This document shows, one piece after another, positions 16,270 to 24,524 of a stretch of DNA of 29,759 nt. The notes under the pieces are model-generated. The model was not told the origin of the DNA. It ran no database searches and saw nothing but the letters and a program-made list of their open reading frames with translations. Source of the stretch: 40-80 sp040394775 (GTDB taxonomy: Bacteria; Bacteroidota; Bacteroidia; Flavobacteriales_D; Crocinitomicaceae); assembly GCA_040394775.1 (NCBI GenBank), contig JBEBRN010000034.1:1-29759 (forward strand). The letters run 5' to 3'. A program made the position numbers and the translations under genes. Each line of letters begins with the position of its first letter. The stretch's first letter is position 1.

Positions 16270-16896
16270 ATGGAAGTAAAAGTATTAAATCAATCAGGTA
16301 AAGCGACAACTAAGAAAGTTGCCCTTTCAGAAGGAATCTTTGGTATTGAACCTAATGACCACGCTATTTATTTAGATGTTAAACAACACTTAGCAAATCG
16401 TCGTCAAGGAACTCATAAGTCTAAAGAAAGATCAGAACTTTCAGGTTCTACTAGAAAGATTAAGAAGCAGAAAGGTACTGGTGGCGCTCGTGCTGGTAGT
16501 ATTAAGTCTGGAACTATTGTTGGTGGTGCGAGAATATTCGGTCCAAAACCAAGAGATTACAGTTTTAAACTGAATGTTAAGGTGAAAAGATTAGCACGTA
16601 AATCAGCACTTTCTTATAAAGTAAAATCAGATGATTTGTTAATTGTTGAGGATTTCAATTTTGATTCTCCAAAAACAAAAGCGTTCATCAGTTTTGTAGA
16701 TAGTTTAGAATTAACTAACGAAAAGTTGCTTTTTATTTTAGGATCTCAAAACGATAACGTATATTTGTCTTCCAAAAATTTGAAGAAAGTGAAAGTTGTT
16801 ACTGCAGAATCAGTTAACACATATGATATTTTGAATGCTAAAAAGATTCTTTTAGCAGAAAGTTCGATTGAAGTTATTGAAAATATTCTTAATTAA
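16270..16896 (+). CDS. rplD: Large-subunit ribosomal protein uL4
   Basis: Lines the nascent-peptide exit tunnel. 208 residues, with the extended tunnel loop KQKGTGGARAGSIKS (about 69-84) and GPKPRDYSFKLN. In Enterobacteria uL4 represses its own S10 operon through a leader hairpin; here the cluster has no separate leader, so this mode of control is not expected at this place. Only one base separates it from rplC, which suggests coupled translation. Confidence 0.97.
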   Translation: MEVKVLNQSGKATTKKVALSEGIFGIEPNDHAIYLDVKQHLANRRQGTHKSKERSELSGSTRKIKKQKGTGGARAGSIKSGTIVGGARIFGPKPRDYSFKLNVKVKRLARKSALSYKVKSDDLLIVEDFNFDSPKTKAFISFVDSLELTNEKLLFILGSQNDNVYLSSKNLKKVKVVTAESVNTYDILNAKKILLAESSIEVIENILN

Positions 16897-16904
16897 TTAA
16901 GATA

Positions 16905-17201
16905 ATGACAAATTGTATAATAAAGCCTTTAATTACCGAGAAAGCAACTTTGCAAAGTGAGCAAAGTAATCGCTTTACTTTTAAAGTAGAAAGAAAGGCA
17001 AATAAGTTAGAAATTAAAAAAGCTGTCGAAAGGATGTACGGAGTTAACGTTGTTGATGTACGTACAATGATATATGGCGGTGGTAAATCCTCTGTTAAAT
17101 ACACTAATAGAGGTGTCGTTTTGCAACCAAACAATCCATGGAAAAAAGCCGTGGTTACTGTTGCAGATGGAGAAACGATAGATTTGTTTAATAACCTTTA
17201 A
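16905..17201 (+). CDS. rplW: Large-subunit ribosomal protein uL23
   Basis: Located at the tunnel exit, where it docks trigger factor, SRP and SecY. 98 residues, normal, with IIKPLITEKAT (5-15), the central FKVERKANKLEIKKAVE and the VNVVDVRTMI strand. It follows rplD by 8 bases and precedes rplB by 9. Confidence 0.97.
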   Translation: MTNCIIKPLITEKATLQSEQSNRFTFKVERKANKLEIKKAVERMYGVNVVDVRTMIYGGGKSSVKYTNRGVVLQPNNPWKKAVVTVADGETIDLFNNL

Positions 17202-17210
17202 TTTTAAGTA

Positions 17211-18041
17211 ATGGGTCTTAAAAAATTCAAGCCTACAACTCCAGGGCAAAGACACAAAGTAAACAGTACATTCGACGAAATTACTGCTTCTAAACCTGAA
17301 AAGAGTTTAGTTACAGGAGCACGTAATAGTAGAAGTGGTGGACGTAACAATGACGGTAAGATGACCATGAGATACATGGGAGGAGGTCATAAGAAAAAAT
17401 ACCGTATCATTGATTTTAAAAGAGACAAGCAGGATGTTCCTGCTACTGTACACTCTATTGAGTATGATCCAAATAGAACTGCACGTATTGCGCTTTTGTA
17501 TTATGCTGATGGAGAAAAACGCTACATTATTGCTCCGGAAGGACTTAAAGTAGGAGATACAGTAGTTTCTGGAAAAAATGCTGAGCCTAACGTAGGAAAC
17601 GCTTTATTCTTAAGTGATATTCCGTTAGGTACTGTAATTCATAACATTGAATTAAATCCTGGTAAAGGTGGAGCTATTGCTCGTGGAGCTGGTTCTTATG
17701 CTCAATTGAATGCAAGAGATAATCGTTATGCTATTGTAAAAATGCCTTCTGGTGAAACTAGAATGATTTTAGTTACATGTATGGCAACTATTGGATCTGT
17801 ATCTAATTCTGAACATTCTTTAGTCGTTTCTGGTAAAGCAGGACGTTCAAGATGGTTAGGAAGAAGACCTCGTGTTAGAGGTGTTGTAATGAATCCTGTT
17901 GATCACCCTATGGGAGGTGGTGAAGGTAAATCTTCTGGAGGTCATCCAAGATCTCGTAACGGAATGCCTGCTAAAGGTTACAAAACACGTTCTAAGAAGA
18001 AGTATTCAAATAGTTTAATTATTTCCAAAAGAAAAAAATAG
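17211..18041 (+). CDS. rplB: Large-subunit ribosomal protein uL2
   Basis: Large 23S rRNA-binding protein needed for subunit joining and peptidyl-transferase activity. 276 residues. The conserved GGGHKKKYRIIDFKR (about 57-71) and the C-terminal motif MNPVDHPMGGGEGKSSGGHP are present. The first His of DHP, the one tied to peptidyl-transfer activity in E. coli, is kept; the next His of the E. coli sequence is Met, which to my knowledge is normal in Bacteroidota. Confidence 0.98.
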   Translation: MGLKKFKPTTPGQRHKVNSTFDEITASKPEKSLVTGARNSRSGGRNNDGKMTMRYMGGGHKKKYRIIDFKRDKQDVPATVHSIEYDPNRTARIALLYYADGEKRYIIAPEGLKVGDTVVSGKNAEPNVGNALFLSDIPLGTVIHNIELNPGKGGAIARGAGSYAQLNARDNRYAIVKMPSGETRMILVTCMATIGSVSNSEHSLVVSGKAGRSRWLGRRPRVRGVVMNPVDHPMGGGEGKSSGGHPRSRNGMPAKGYKTRSKKKYSNSLIISKRKK

Positions 18042-18044
18042 AGC

Positions 18045-18320
18045 ATGAGTAGATCATTAAAAAAACCACCGTTTATACATTATAAACTGTTAAAGAGAGT
18101 GGATGAGGCTGCTGGTAATAACAAAAGTGTTATTAAGACTTGGTCACGTTCGTCTACAATTATGCCAGAGATGGTAGGGTTGACATTCGCAGTTCATAAT
18201 GGAAATAAATTCATACCTGTTTTCTGTACAGAGAATATGGTAGGTCACAAGTTAGGAGAATTTGCGCCAACTCGAAATTTCCGTGGACATGGTGCAGATA
18301 GAAAGAATAAAAAGAGATAA
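18045..18320 (+). CDS. rpsS: Small-subunit ribosomal protein uS19
   Basis: 30S head protein that pairs with uS13 and touches the A-site tRNA. 91 residues, with MSRSLKKPPFI at the start, TWSRSSTIMPEMVGLT (32-47) and GHKLGEFAPTRNFRGH. It starts 3 bases after the rplB stop. Confidence 0.98.
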   Translation: MSRSLKKPPFIHYKLLKRVDEAAGNNKSVIKTWSRSSTIMPEMVGLTFAVHNGNKFIPVFCTENMVGHKLGEFAPTRNFRGHGADRKNKKR

Positions 18321-18332
18321 ATATAGAGTGCA

Positions 18333-18728
18333 ATGGGTGTTAGAAAAAAAGAAAGAGCGCTAAGATTGAAAGAGGATAAAGCTAAAACAGCAATTGCTAT
18401 TTTAAGAAATTCCACAATCGCTCCAAGAAAGATGAGATTAGTTGCAGATCTTATAAGGGGAGTTGAAGTAAACAAGGCTCTAAATATTTTGCAACATAAT
18501 GCTAAGTTTGCTTCTAAAAGTCTTGAAACTTTACTTCGTTCTGCAATTGCTAATTGGGAACAGAAGAATGAAGGACAAAACATTGAAGACGCTAACTTGG
18601 TAGTTAAAACTATTAAAGTTGATAGCGCGGCAATGCTTAAGAGAATTCAAGCTGCACCTCAAGGTAGAGCGCATAGAATCAGAAAGAGATCAAACCACGT
18701 TACCATCATTGTTGATGGCTTAAATTAA
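18333..18728 (+). CDS. rplV: Large-subunit ribosomal protein uL22
   Basis: Forms part of the exit tunnel with uL4. 131 residues, with the core signature STIAPRKMRLVADLIRG (27-43) and the tunnel-loop end RAHRIRKRSNHVTI. There is a basic N-terminal extension of about 15 to 20 residues before the core compared with the 110-residue E. coli protein, a common feature in this phylum. Confidence 0.97.
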   Translation: MGVRKKERALRLKEDKAKTAIAILRNSTIAPRKMRLVADLIRGVEVNKALNILQHNAKFASKSLETLLRSAIANWEQKNEGQNIEDANLVVKTIKVDSAAMLKRIQAAPQGRAHRIRKRSNHVTIIVDGLN

Positions 18729-18736
18729 TAAGACAA

Positions 18737-19474
18737 ATGGGACAAAAAACGAATCCAATTGGAAATAGATTAGGTTTCATTCACGGATGGGAGTCTAACT
18801 GGTATGGAGGAAACGATTACAAGGACAAAATCATTGAGGATGACAAAATACGTAAGTATCTTTCCGCAAGATTAACAAGAGCAAGTATTGCTAAAATTGT
18901 AATTGAAAGAACATTAAAGTTAATCACTGTTACTATCCATTCAGCTAGACCAGGTGTTATCATCGGTAAAGGTGGACAGGAAGTTGATAAACTTAAAGAA
19001 GAGTTAAAAAAATTAACTAAAAAGGAAATACAAATTGACATTTTTGAGGTTAAAAGACCTGAATTAAATGCGCAATTAGTAGCTGATGGTATTGCTCGTC
19101 AACTTGAAGCACGTATCTCTTTCCGTAGAGCAATCAAAATGTCGGTTGCTTCTACAATGAGAATGGGTGCTGAAGGTATAAAAGTTAAAATTTCTGGCCG
19201 TTTAAACGGTGCAGAGATGGCAAGATCAGAAATGTACAAAGATGGACGTACTCCGTTACATACGTTCAGAGCTGATATCGATTACGCTTTAAGTGAAGCA
19301 CACACCACTTATGGTCGTCTCGGTATAAAAGTATGGATATGCAAAGGCGAAGTTTACGGTAAAAGAGATTTATCACCTAATGTTGGAATGACATCAAGAT
19401 CAGCAGCAGGAAGAGGTAATAACTCTGGCCCCTCAAATCGTAAGCCGTCGAATAGTAGAAGAAAAAAGAAATAA
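18737..19474 (+). CDS. rpsC: Small-subunit ribosomal protein uS3
   Basis: Part of the mRNA entry channel with helicase function. 245 residues, with start MGQKTNPIGNRLG, the KH-type GKGGQEVDKL segment (about 76-85), and the C-terminal domain GAEMARSEMYKDGRTPLHT. The basic Ser/Asn/Lys-rich tail (about 222-245) is longer than in E. coli. It is 8 bases after rplV. Confidence 0.98.
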   Translation: MGQKTNPIGNRLGFIHGWESNWYGGNDYKDKIIEDDKIRKYLSARLTRASIAKIVIERTLKLITVTIHSARPGVIIGKGGQEVDKLKEELKKLTKKEIQIDIFEVKRPELNAQLVADGIARQLEARISFRRAIKMSVASTMRMGAEGIKVKISGRLNGAEMARSEMYKDGRTPLHTFRADIDYALSEAHTTYGRLGIKVWICKGEVYGKRDLSPNVGMTSRSAAGRGNNSGPSNRKPSNSRRKKK

Positions 19475-19492
19475 TTGTAATTTATTCTAGAA

Positions 19493-19921
19493 ATGTTACA
19501 ACCAAAGAGAACTAAGTTTAGAAAAGCACAAAAAGGAAGAAACACTGGTAAAGCCGAAAGAGGTAGTACCATTTCTTTTGGATCTTTTGGATTAAAGAGC
19601 CTTGAGCCAGCGTGGATTACATCTAGACAAATCGAAGCATCTCGTATCGCTGTTACTCGTTATATGAAACGTGAAGGTCAGGTATGGATTAGAATTTTCC
19701 CGGATAAACCGGTAACTTCAAAACCAGCTGAAGTACGTATGGGTAAAGGTAAAGGTGCTCCAAGTCACTGGGTAGCTGTTATTAAACCAGGCAGAATATT
19801 ATTCGAGGCAGATGGTGTCCCTTACGAAATAGCAAAAGAAGCTATGCGTTTGGCAGCACAGAAATTACCTGTGAAATGTAAATTCATTGTTCGCAATGAT
19901 TATGTAGTACCTTCTAAATAA
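19493..19921 (+). CDS. rplP: Large-subunit ribosomal protein uL16
   Basis: Binds near the A-site tRNA elbow and is placed late in 50S assembly. 142 residues, with MLQPKRTKFRKAQKGR at the start and the conserved GKGKGAPSHWVAVIKPGRI (84-102). R at the RMGKGKG loop, the site that YcfD-type oxygenases hydroxylate in some bacteria, is present. Confidence 0.98.
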   Translation: MLQPKRTKFRKAQKGRNTGKAERGSTISFGSFGLKSLEPAWITSRQIEASRIAVTRYMKREGQVWIRIFPDKPVTSKPAEVRMGKGKGAPSHWVAVIKPGRILFEADGVPYEIAKEAMRLAAQKLPVKCKFIVRNDYVVPSK

Positions 19922-19927
19922 GAAAAA

Positions 19928-20122
19928 ATGAAAAAAGAAGACATCACTAATATTTCGTTAGAAGAACTCACTAATCGTGTTAATAGTTCACAAGAGCAAT
20001 TAGCGAAAATGAAATTATCACATTCTGTTTCTCCTATCGAGAATCCTCTTCAGATTAGAGGACTTAGAAAAAACATTGCTCGATTGAAAACAGAGCTAAC
20101 TAAACGTGAAACGCAGATTTAA
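19928..20122 (+). CDS. rpmC: Large-subunit ribosomal protein uL29
   Basis: Small two-helix protein at the tunnel exit beside uL23. 64 residues, starting MKKEDITNISLEEL and ending with the conserved NPLQIRGLRKNIARLKTEL helix. It is 6 bases after rplP and 2 bases before rpsQ. Confidence 0.96.
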   Translation: MKKEDITNISLEELTNRVNSSQEQLAKMKLSHSVSPIENPLQIRGLRKNIARLKTELTKRETQI

Positions 20123-20124
20123 TT

Positions 20125-20382
20125 ATGGAAAAGCGTAATTTAAGAAAAGAAAGAATCGGAGTTGTTACAAGTAACAAAATGCAGAAATCAATCGTTGTTT
20201 CTGTATTGAGAAAAGTAAAACATCCGAAATATGGTAAATTTGTCAAAAAAACCACTAAATTTGTGGCCCACGATGAAATCGATGACTGCAATATTGGAGA
20301 CACCGTTCGCATTATGGAGACAAGACCATTATCCAAGAATAAAAATTGGAGACTAGTTGAAATAATTGAAAGAGCTAAATAA
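20125..20382 (+). CDS. rpsQ: Small-subunit ribosomal protein uS17
   Basis: Early 16S rRNA binder with an OB fold. 85 residues, with RIGVVTSNKMQKSIVVSV (10-27), KHPKYGKFVKKTTKF and GDTVRIMETRPLSKNKNWRL. It lies two bases after rpmC. Confidence 0.97.
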   Translation: MEKRNLRKERIGVVTSNKMQKSIVVSVLRKVKHPKYGKFVKKTTKFVAHDEIDDCNIGDTVRIMETRPLSKNKNWRLVEIIERAK

Positions 20383-20391
20383 TCATTTGTA

Positions 20392-20760
20392 ATGATACAA
20401 CAAGAATCAAGACTTTCAGTTGCTGATAATTCAGGTGCCAAAGAAGTTCTATGTATCCGCGTATTAGGTGGAACAAAGCGTAGATATGCTTCTATAGGTG
20501 ACAAGATTGTCGTAGCTATAAAGAGTGCAATGCCCTCTGGAGCTGTCAAAAAAGGACAGGTTGCCAAGGCAGTAGTAGTGAGAACTAAAAAAGAAGTTCG
20601 TCGTCCCGACGGTTCATACATCCGCTTTGATGACAATGCGGTTGTTATTTTGAACACACAAGGTGATATGAGAGGAACTCGTATTTTCGGACCTGTAGCT
20701 CGTGAGCTTCGTGAAAACAATTACATGAAGATTGTTTCACTTGCTCCTGAAGTACTTTAA
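20392..20760 (+). CDS. rplN: Large-subunit ribosomal protein uL14
   Basis: Interface protein forming bridge B8 and the binding surface for RsfS. 122 residues, fully conserved in length, with MIQQESRLSVADNSGAKE at the start, VLGGTKRRYASIGD and DDNAVVILN. It follows rpsQ by 9 bases. Confidence 0.98.
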   Translation: MIQQESRLSVADNSGAKEVLCIRVLGGTKRRYASIGDKIVVAIKSAMPSGAVKKGQVAKAVVVRTKKEVRRPDGSYIRFDDNAVVILNTQGDMRGTRIFGPVARELRENNYMKIVSLAPEVL

Positions 20761-20772
20761 AATTTGTAAGTT

Positions 20773-21090
20773 ATGCAAAAGAAATTACACATTAAAGTTG
20801 GTGATAGCGTCAAGATTTTGAGTGGCGTTAATCGCGGTAAGGAAGGTAAGGTCCTTGTTATCGATAGAAACAAGGAGCGTGCTACAGTAGAAGGATTAAA
20901 TATGGTTAAAAAACATATTAAGCCTAGTGCTTCAAACCCTCAGGGTGGCATCGTTGAAATGGAAGCGGGATTACACATTTCCAATTTGATGGTTGTTGCT
21001 AATGGAGAGGCTTCTCGTATCGGTCGTCGTTTGAACGATGCAGGAAAGTTAGTTCGTTATTCAAAAAAATCAGGAGAGGAGATTAAATAA
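20773..21090 (+). CDS. rplX: Large-subunit ribosomal protein uL24
   Basis: Nucleates 50S assembly at the 5' end of 23S rRNA. 105 residues with the KOW motif KVGDSVKILSGVNRGKEGKVL (8-28) and the GGIVEMEAGLHISNLM segment. Its stop codon overlaps the rplE start by one base (TAATG), the only overlap within the ribosomal array. Confidence 0.97.
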   Translation: MQKKLHIKVGDSVKILSGVNRGKEGKVLVIDRNKERATVEGLNMVKKHIKPSASNPQGGIVEMEAGLHISNLMVVANGEASRIGRRLNDAGKLVRYSKKSGEEIK

Positions 21091-21641
21091 TGAGTTATAG
21101 TCCAAGACTTAAGGAAAAGTATGGTCAGGAAATTATTCCTGCACTTACTGAAAAGTTCGGGTTCAAATCAGTAATGAGAGTTCCTAAACTTCAAAAAATT
21201 GTTATCAGTCAAGGTATTGGTGGCGCCGTAGCAGATAAAAAATTGATCGAATATGCAATTGCTGACGTAAGTCGTATTGCTGGTCAAAAAGCTGTTTCTA
21301 CAATTTCTAAAAAGGATATTTCCAATTTTAAATTGAGAAAAGGTATGCCAATTGGAACTAAGGTAACACTTCGTGGTGATAGAATGTATGATTTTCTTGA
21401 TCGTTTTATTTCTGTTTCTTTACCTCGTACTAGAGACTTTAAAGGAATTAATCCTAAAGGTTTCGACGGTAGAGGTAACTTTAATTTAGGAATAAAAGAA
21501 CACATTATATTCCCGGAAATTGATATTGATAAAGTGAATAAGATTTTAGGGATGGATATTACGTTTGTAACTTCTGCTCAAAATGATGAAGAAGGAAAGG
21601 CGTTATTAGATGCTTTCGGTTTTCCATTCACTAAAAATTAA
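21090..21641 (+). CDS. rplE: Large-subunit ribosomal protein uL5
   Basis: Binds 5S rRNA and contacts the P-site tRNA. 183 residues, with SYSPRLKEKYGQEIIPAL, KIVISQGIGG, FKLRKGMPIGTKVTLRG and GHGN-equivalent KEHIIFPEID. The start overlaps the rplX stop by one base. AGGAG lies eight bases before the ATG, inside the last codons of rplX. This is the most Shine-Dalgarno-like leader in the array, though it also simply encodes Gly-Glu-Glu. Confidence 0.98.
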   Translation: MSYSPRLKEKYGQEIIPALTEKFGFKSVMRVPKLQKIVISQGIGGAVADKKLIEYAIADVSRIAGQKAVSTISKKDISNFKLRKGMPIGTKVTLRGDRMYDFLDRFISVSLPRTRDFKGINPKGFDGRGNFNLGIKEHIIFPEIDIDKVNKILGMDITFVTSAQNDEEGKALLDAFGFPFTKN

Positions 21642-21647
21642 AAAGAA

Positions 21648-21962
21648 ATGGCAAAGGAATCAATGAAAGCGCGTGAGCGCAAAAGAGAAAGAATGGTAGC
21701 GTCTCAAGCTAAGAAAAGAGCTGAGTTAACTGCTATTCTGAAGTCTACTAGCACAGACGAAGAAGTGTTAAGCAAAAAGTGGGATGCAATGATAGCATTA
21801 CAAAAAATGTCACCAAATGGTTCTAAAGTTAGATTACACAATCGTTGTGGTTTAACAGGAAGACCTAGAGGATATATGAGACAATTCGGTATATCTCGTG
21901 TGACATTCAGAGAAATGGCATTAGCTGGTAAGATCCCAGGAGTTAAAAAAGCAAGTTGGTAA
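21648..21962 (+). CDS. rpsN: Small-subunit ribosomal protein uS14, zinc-free long form
   Basis: 30S head protein next to uS3 and uS10. 104 residues, with MAKESMKARERKRERM at the start and the C-terminal signature RLHNRCGLTGRPRGYMRQFGISR. There is no CxxC pair, so it is the zinc-independent (C-) form. A stretch of about 15 residues (roughly 33-47) between the N-terminal helix and the core makes it about as long as the 101-residue E. coli protein, whereas the Bacteroidota proteins I know are 89 residues. The reading frame is intact across this segment. Confidence 0.97.
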   Translation: MAKESMKARERKRERMVASQAKKRAELTAILKSTSTDEEVLSKKWDAMIALQKMSPNGSKVRLHNRCGLTGRPRGYMRQFGISRVTFREMALAGKIPGVKKASW

Positions 21963-21978
21963 TTTAATAGGAAACAAT

Positions 21979-22377
21979 ATGACAACAGATCCTATAGCGG
22001 ATTTCTTAACCAGAATTAGAAATGCTTCAAGCGCAGGTTTGAAAATTGTTGAAATTCCTGCTTCAAATACAAAGAAAGCAATGACTAAGATCTTATTTGA
22101 TCAAGGTTATATCACTAACTTTCGTTTTGAAGAGGATGACAAGCAAGGTTTAATTAAGATTGCATTAAAATATAACTCTTCTACAAGAGTTCCTGCAATC
22201 ACTAAAATTGTTAGAATTTCTAAACCAGGTTTAAGAAAATATTCAAGTTCATCTGAATTGCCTAGAGTATTGAATGGTTTAGGTATAGCTATTCTTTCTA
22301 CTTCTAGAGGAGTAATTTCAGACAAAGACGCGAGAAAGGAAAATGTAGGAGGAGAAGTCCTTTGCTACGTTTATTAA
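21979..22377 (+). CDS. rpsH: Small-subunit ribosomal protein uS8
   Basis: Central-domain 16S rRNA binder. 132 residues, with MTTDPIADFLTRIRNA at the start and the C-terminal signature GIAILSTSRGVISDKDARKENVGGEVLCYVY (102-132). In E. coli S8 represses the spc operon at rplE; no like structure was searched out here. Confidence 0.98.
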   Translation: MTTDPIADFLTRIRNASSAGLKIVEIPASNTKKAMTKILFDQGYITNFRFEEDDKQGLIKIALKYNSSTRVPAITKIVRISKPGLRKYSSSSELPRVLNGLGIAILSTSRGVISDKDARKENVGGEVLCYVY

Positions 22378-22398
22378 TAATGTATTTAATAATAAGAA

Positions 22399-22956
22399 AT
22401 GTCAAGGATAGGTAAATCCCCAGTTACAATCCCGAGTGGAGTAGAAGTAACATTGAACGGTAATATAATTACCGTTAAAGGTTCCAAAGGAACTTTGACT
22501 CAAGAATTTGATAATTCAGTAGTTAATGTTTCTATTGATGGAAATGTGATTTCTTTTAGCCGCGAGACTGACGCACCGTCTGTTAGAGCAAAGCACGGTT
22601 TATACCGTTCTTTAATTCATAACATGATTGTTGGTGTATCCGAAGGGTATAAAAAGGAGTTAGAAATATTAGGCGTTGGATATAGAGCGAATGCAAATGG
22701 TCAATTACTTGAACTTGCATTAGGTTATTCTCACCCTATTATAATCGAACTTCCTTCTGAAGTTAAATTAACTACGCTTACTGAAAAAGGTAAAGCTCCA
22801 GTAGTGACTTTAGAGTCTTTTGATAAACAATTAGTTGGTCAAGTAGCTGCTAAAATCAGATCATTTAGAAAACCTGAACCGTACAAAGGAAAAGGTATTA
22901 GATTCGTAGGTGAAGATATTAGAAGAAAAGCTGGTAAGTCAGCAAGTAAAAAATAA
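22399..22956 (+). CDS. rplF: Large-subunit ribosomal protein uL6
   Basis: Near the GTPase centre and the sarcin-ricin loop. 185 residues, two repeated domains, with MSRIGKSPVTIPSGVEV at the start and the C-terminal KIRSFRKPEPYKGKGIRFVGE signature. A 21-base A/T-only spacer separates it from rpsH. Confidence 0.98.
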   Translation: MSRIGKSPVTIPSGVEVTLNGNIITVKGSKGTLTQEFDNSVVNVSIDGNVISFSRETDAPSVRAKHGLYRSLIHNMIVGVSEGYKKELEILGVGYRANANGQLLELALGYSHPIIIELPSEVKLTTLTEKGKAPVVTLESFDKQLVGQVAAKIRSFRKPEPYKGKGIRFVGEDIRRKAGKSASKK

Positions 22957-22967
22957 ACTTAAGTAAC

Positions 22968-23321
22968 ATGGCATTTAGTAAATTAGTAAGAAGGTCGAAG
23001 ATAAAAAGAAGAATTAGAAAGAAAGTTTTTGGTACTTCAACTTTGCCTCGTTTGTCTGTATATAGAAGTAATAAACAAATCTATGCTCAACTCATTGATG
23101 ATACAAATGGAGTGACATTAGCATCTGCTTCTAGTTACAAAAAAGATGCAGTAAGCACTACCACGAAAATGGAGCAAGCTGCAACTGTAGGTAAGCTTAT
23201 TGCTGCCGCAGCAATAAAATCAGGTGTTGATAAGTGTGTATTCGATCGTAATGGGTATTTATACCACGGTCGTGTAAAGTCACTTGCTGATGCTGCGAGA
23301 GAAGGAGGTTTAAAATTTTAA
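22968..23321 (+). CDS. rplR: Large-subunit ribosomal protein uL18
   Basis: 5S rRNA-binding protein of the central protuberance. 117 residues, with RLSVYRSNKQIYAQLIDD (about 29-46) and the C-terminal VFDRNGYLYHGRVKSLADAAREGGL signature. It is 11 bases after rplF and 9 before rpsE. Confidence 0.98.
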   Translation: MAFSKLVRRSKIKRRIRKKVFGTSTLPRLSVYRSNKQIYAQLIDDTNGVTLASASSYKKDAVSTTTKMEQAATVGKLIAAAAIKSGVDKCVFDRNGYLYHGRVKSLADAAREGGLKF

Positions 23322-23330
23322 AAAAAGACA

Positions 23331-23846
23331 ATGGCACAAGTTATAAATAATGTAAGATCCGCTGGCTTAGAATTAAAAGACAGATTAGTAGCGATTAACC
23401 GTGTTACGAAAGTAACAAAAGGGGGTAGAGCTTTTAGTTTTGCTGCAATAGTTGTAGTTGGCGATGAAAATGGAGTTGTTGGTCATGGCTTAGGAAAAGC
23501 AAAAGAGGTGACTGAAGCAATTACAAAAGGTATTGAAGATGCTAAGAAGAATTTAGTAAGTATTCCTATTTTAAATGGAACAATACCTCATTCTCAAAAA
23601 GGTAAATTTAGTGGAGCAGAAGTTTTTATCAAACCAGCTTCTCCCGGAACAGGTGTAATTGCAGGAAACTCAATGCGTGCTGTTTTAGAGAGCGCAGGTA
23701 TTCATAATGTACTAGCAAAATCACAAGGTTCATCTAATCCTCATAATGTTATTAAAGCAACATTTGTGGCGTTAGGTTCTTTAAGAGATGCTGTTACAGT
23801 AGCGAAACAAAGAGGAATTAGTTTGGATAAAGTGTTTAACGGATAA
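23331..23846 (+). CDS. rpsE: Small-subunit ribosomal protein uS5
   Basis: Helps shape the mRNA entry channel and affects accuracy. 171 residues, with the dsRBD-like RVTKVTKGGRAFSFAAIVVVGDENGVVGHGLGKAKEV segment (25 to about 61) and the C-terminal GSSNPHNVIKATFVAL. Normal length and position in spc order. Confidence 0.98.
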   Translation: MAQVINNVRSAGLELKDRLVAINRVTKVTKGGRAFSFAAIVVVGDENGVVGHGLGKAKEVTEAITKGIEDAKKNLVSIPILNGTIPHSQKGKFSGAEVFIKPASPGTGVIAGNSMRAVLESAGIHNVLAKSQGSSNPHNVIKATFVALGSLRDAVTVAKQRGISLDKVFNG

Positions 23847-23856
23847 TAGTTGAGAA

Positions 23857-24033
23857 ATGGCTACAATTAAAATCAAACAAGTAAGAAGCACGATTAAACG
23901 TCCTGCTGATCAAAAAGCTACTATTGTAGCTCTTGGATTTAGAAAGCTAAACCAAGTTATTGAAAAAGAAGCTACTCCTCAAGTGTTAGGAATGATAAAT
24001 AAAGTCAAACATTTAGTTGAAGTAGTTGAATAA
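23857..24033 (+). CDS. rpmD: Large-subunit ribosomal protein uL30
   Basis: Small 50S protein of 58 residues, beginning MATIKIKQVRSTIKRP and holding the conserved ALGFRKLNQ segment (25-33) and a C-terminal helix plus strand ending VVEVVE-like LVEVVE. It lies between rpsE and rplO, its expected place, 10 bases after rpsE. The gene is short and easily missed by length-limited ORF calling. Confidence 0.97.
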   Translation: MATIKIKQVRSTIKRPADQKATIVALGFRKLNQVIEKEATPQVLGMINKVKHLVEVVE

Positions 24034-24053
24034 TTTTTTTAAAATTGAGTACA

Positions 24054-24500
24054 ATGAATTTAAATAGTTTAACTCCCGCTGAAGGCTCCGTTAAAGGTCG
24101 TAAAAGAATTGCTCGTGGACAAGGTTCAGGTTACGGGGGTACTTCTACAAGAGGTCATAAAGGTGCTAAATCTAGATCGGGATATAGTAAAAAAGTAGGT
24201 TTTGAAGGAGGTCAAATGCCACTTCAAAGAAGAGTTCCTAAGTTCGGATTTAAAAACATTAATCGTGTCGAATTCAAAGCTATTAACTTGGATGTTATCC
24301 AGTTTTTGGCTGATAAATTAAACGTTTCTGACATTACAATTGATGTTTTGATTGATAACGGTGTCGTTTCTAAAAACGAAAATGTTAAGATTTTAGGACG
24401 AGGTGAATTGAAGTCAAAAGTTAACATCACAGCACACAAGTTCTCTGCAACTGCTAAAGCAGAAGTTGAGAGTAAAGGTGGTGTTTGTTCAGAAATTTAA
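24054..24500 (+). CDS. rplO: Large-subunit ribosomal protein uL15
   Basis: Late-assembly 50S protein. 148 residues from the ATG at 24054, with MNLNSLTPAEGSVKGRKRIARG at the start (given as its first 20 or so residues), the Gly-rich GSGYGGTSTRGHKGAKSRSG loop and GGQMPLQRRVPKFGF. A TTG nine bases upstream is in frame but MNLNSL is the usual family start. It is followed by the candidate secY promoter. Confidence 0.96.
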   Translation: MNLNSLTPAEGSVKGRKRIARGQGSGYGGTSTRGHKGAKSRSGYSKKVGFEGGQMPLQRRVPKFGFKNINRVEFKAINLDVIQFLADKLNVSDITIDVLIDNGVVSKNENVKILGRGELKSKVNITAHKFSATAKAEVESKGGVCSEI

Positions 24501-24501
24501 T

Positions 24502-24509
24502 TATCTTTG
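24502..24509 (+). promoter_or_regulatory. Candidate internal -10 element before secY
   Basis: TATCTTTG is a full TAnnTTTG match in the 24-base gap between rplO and secY, starting one base after the rplO stop codon ends and 23 bases before the secY ATG. The spacing matches that of the promoters of tgt, prs and carA in this window. A TTTG at 24484-24487 is nearer (14 bases) than the usual -33 distance. Confidence 0.5.
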
Positions 24510-24524
24510 CCAACATTTTTATAA

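Noticed and set aside
24045..24053. TTG start nine bases before rplO
   Set aside because: The ATG at 24054 gives the usual uL15 start MNLNSL.
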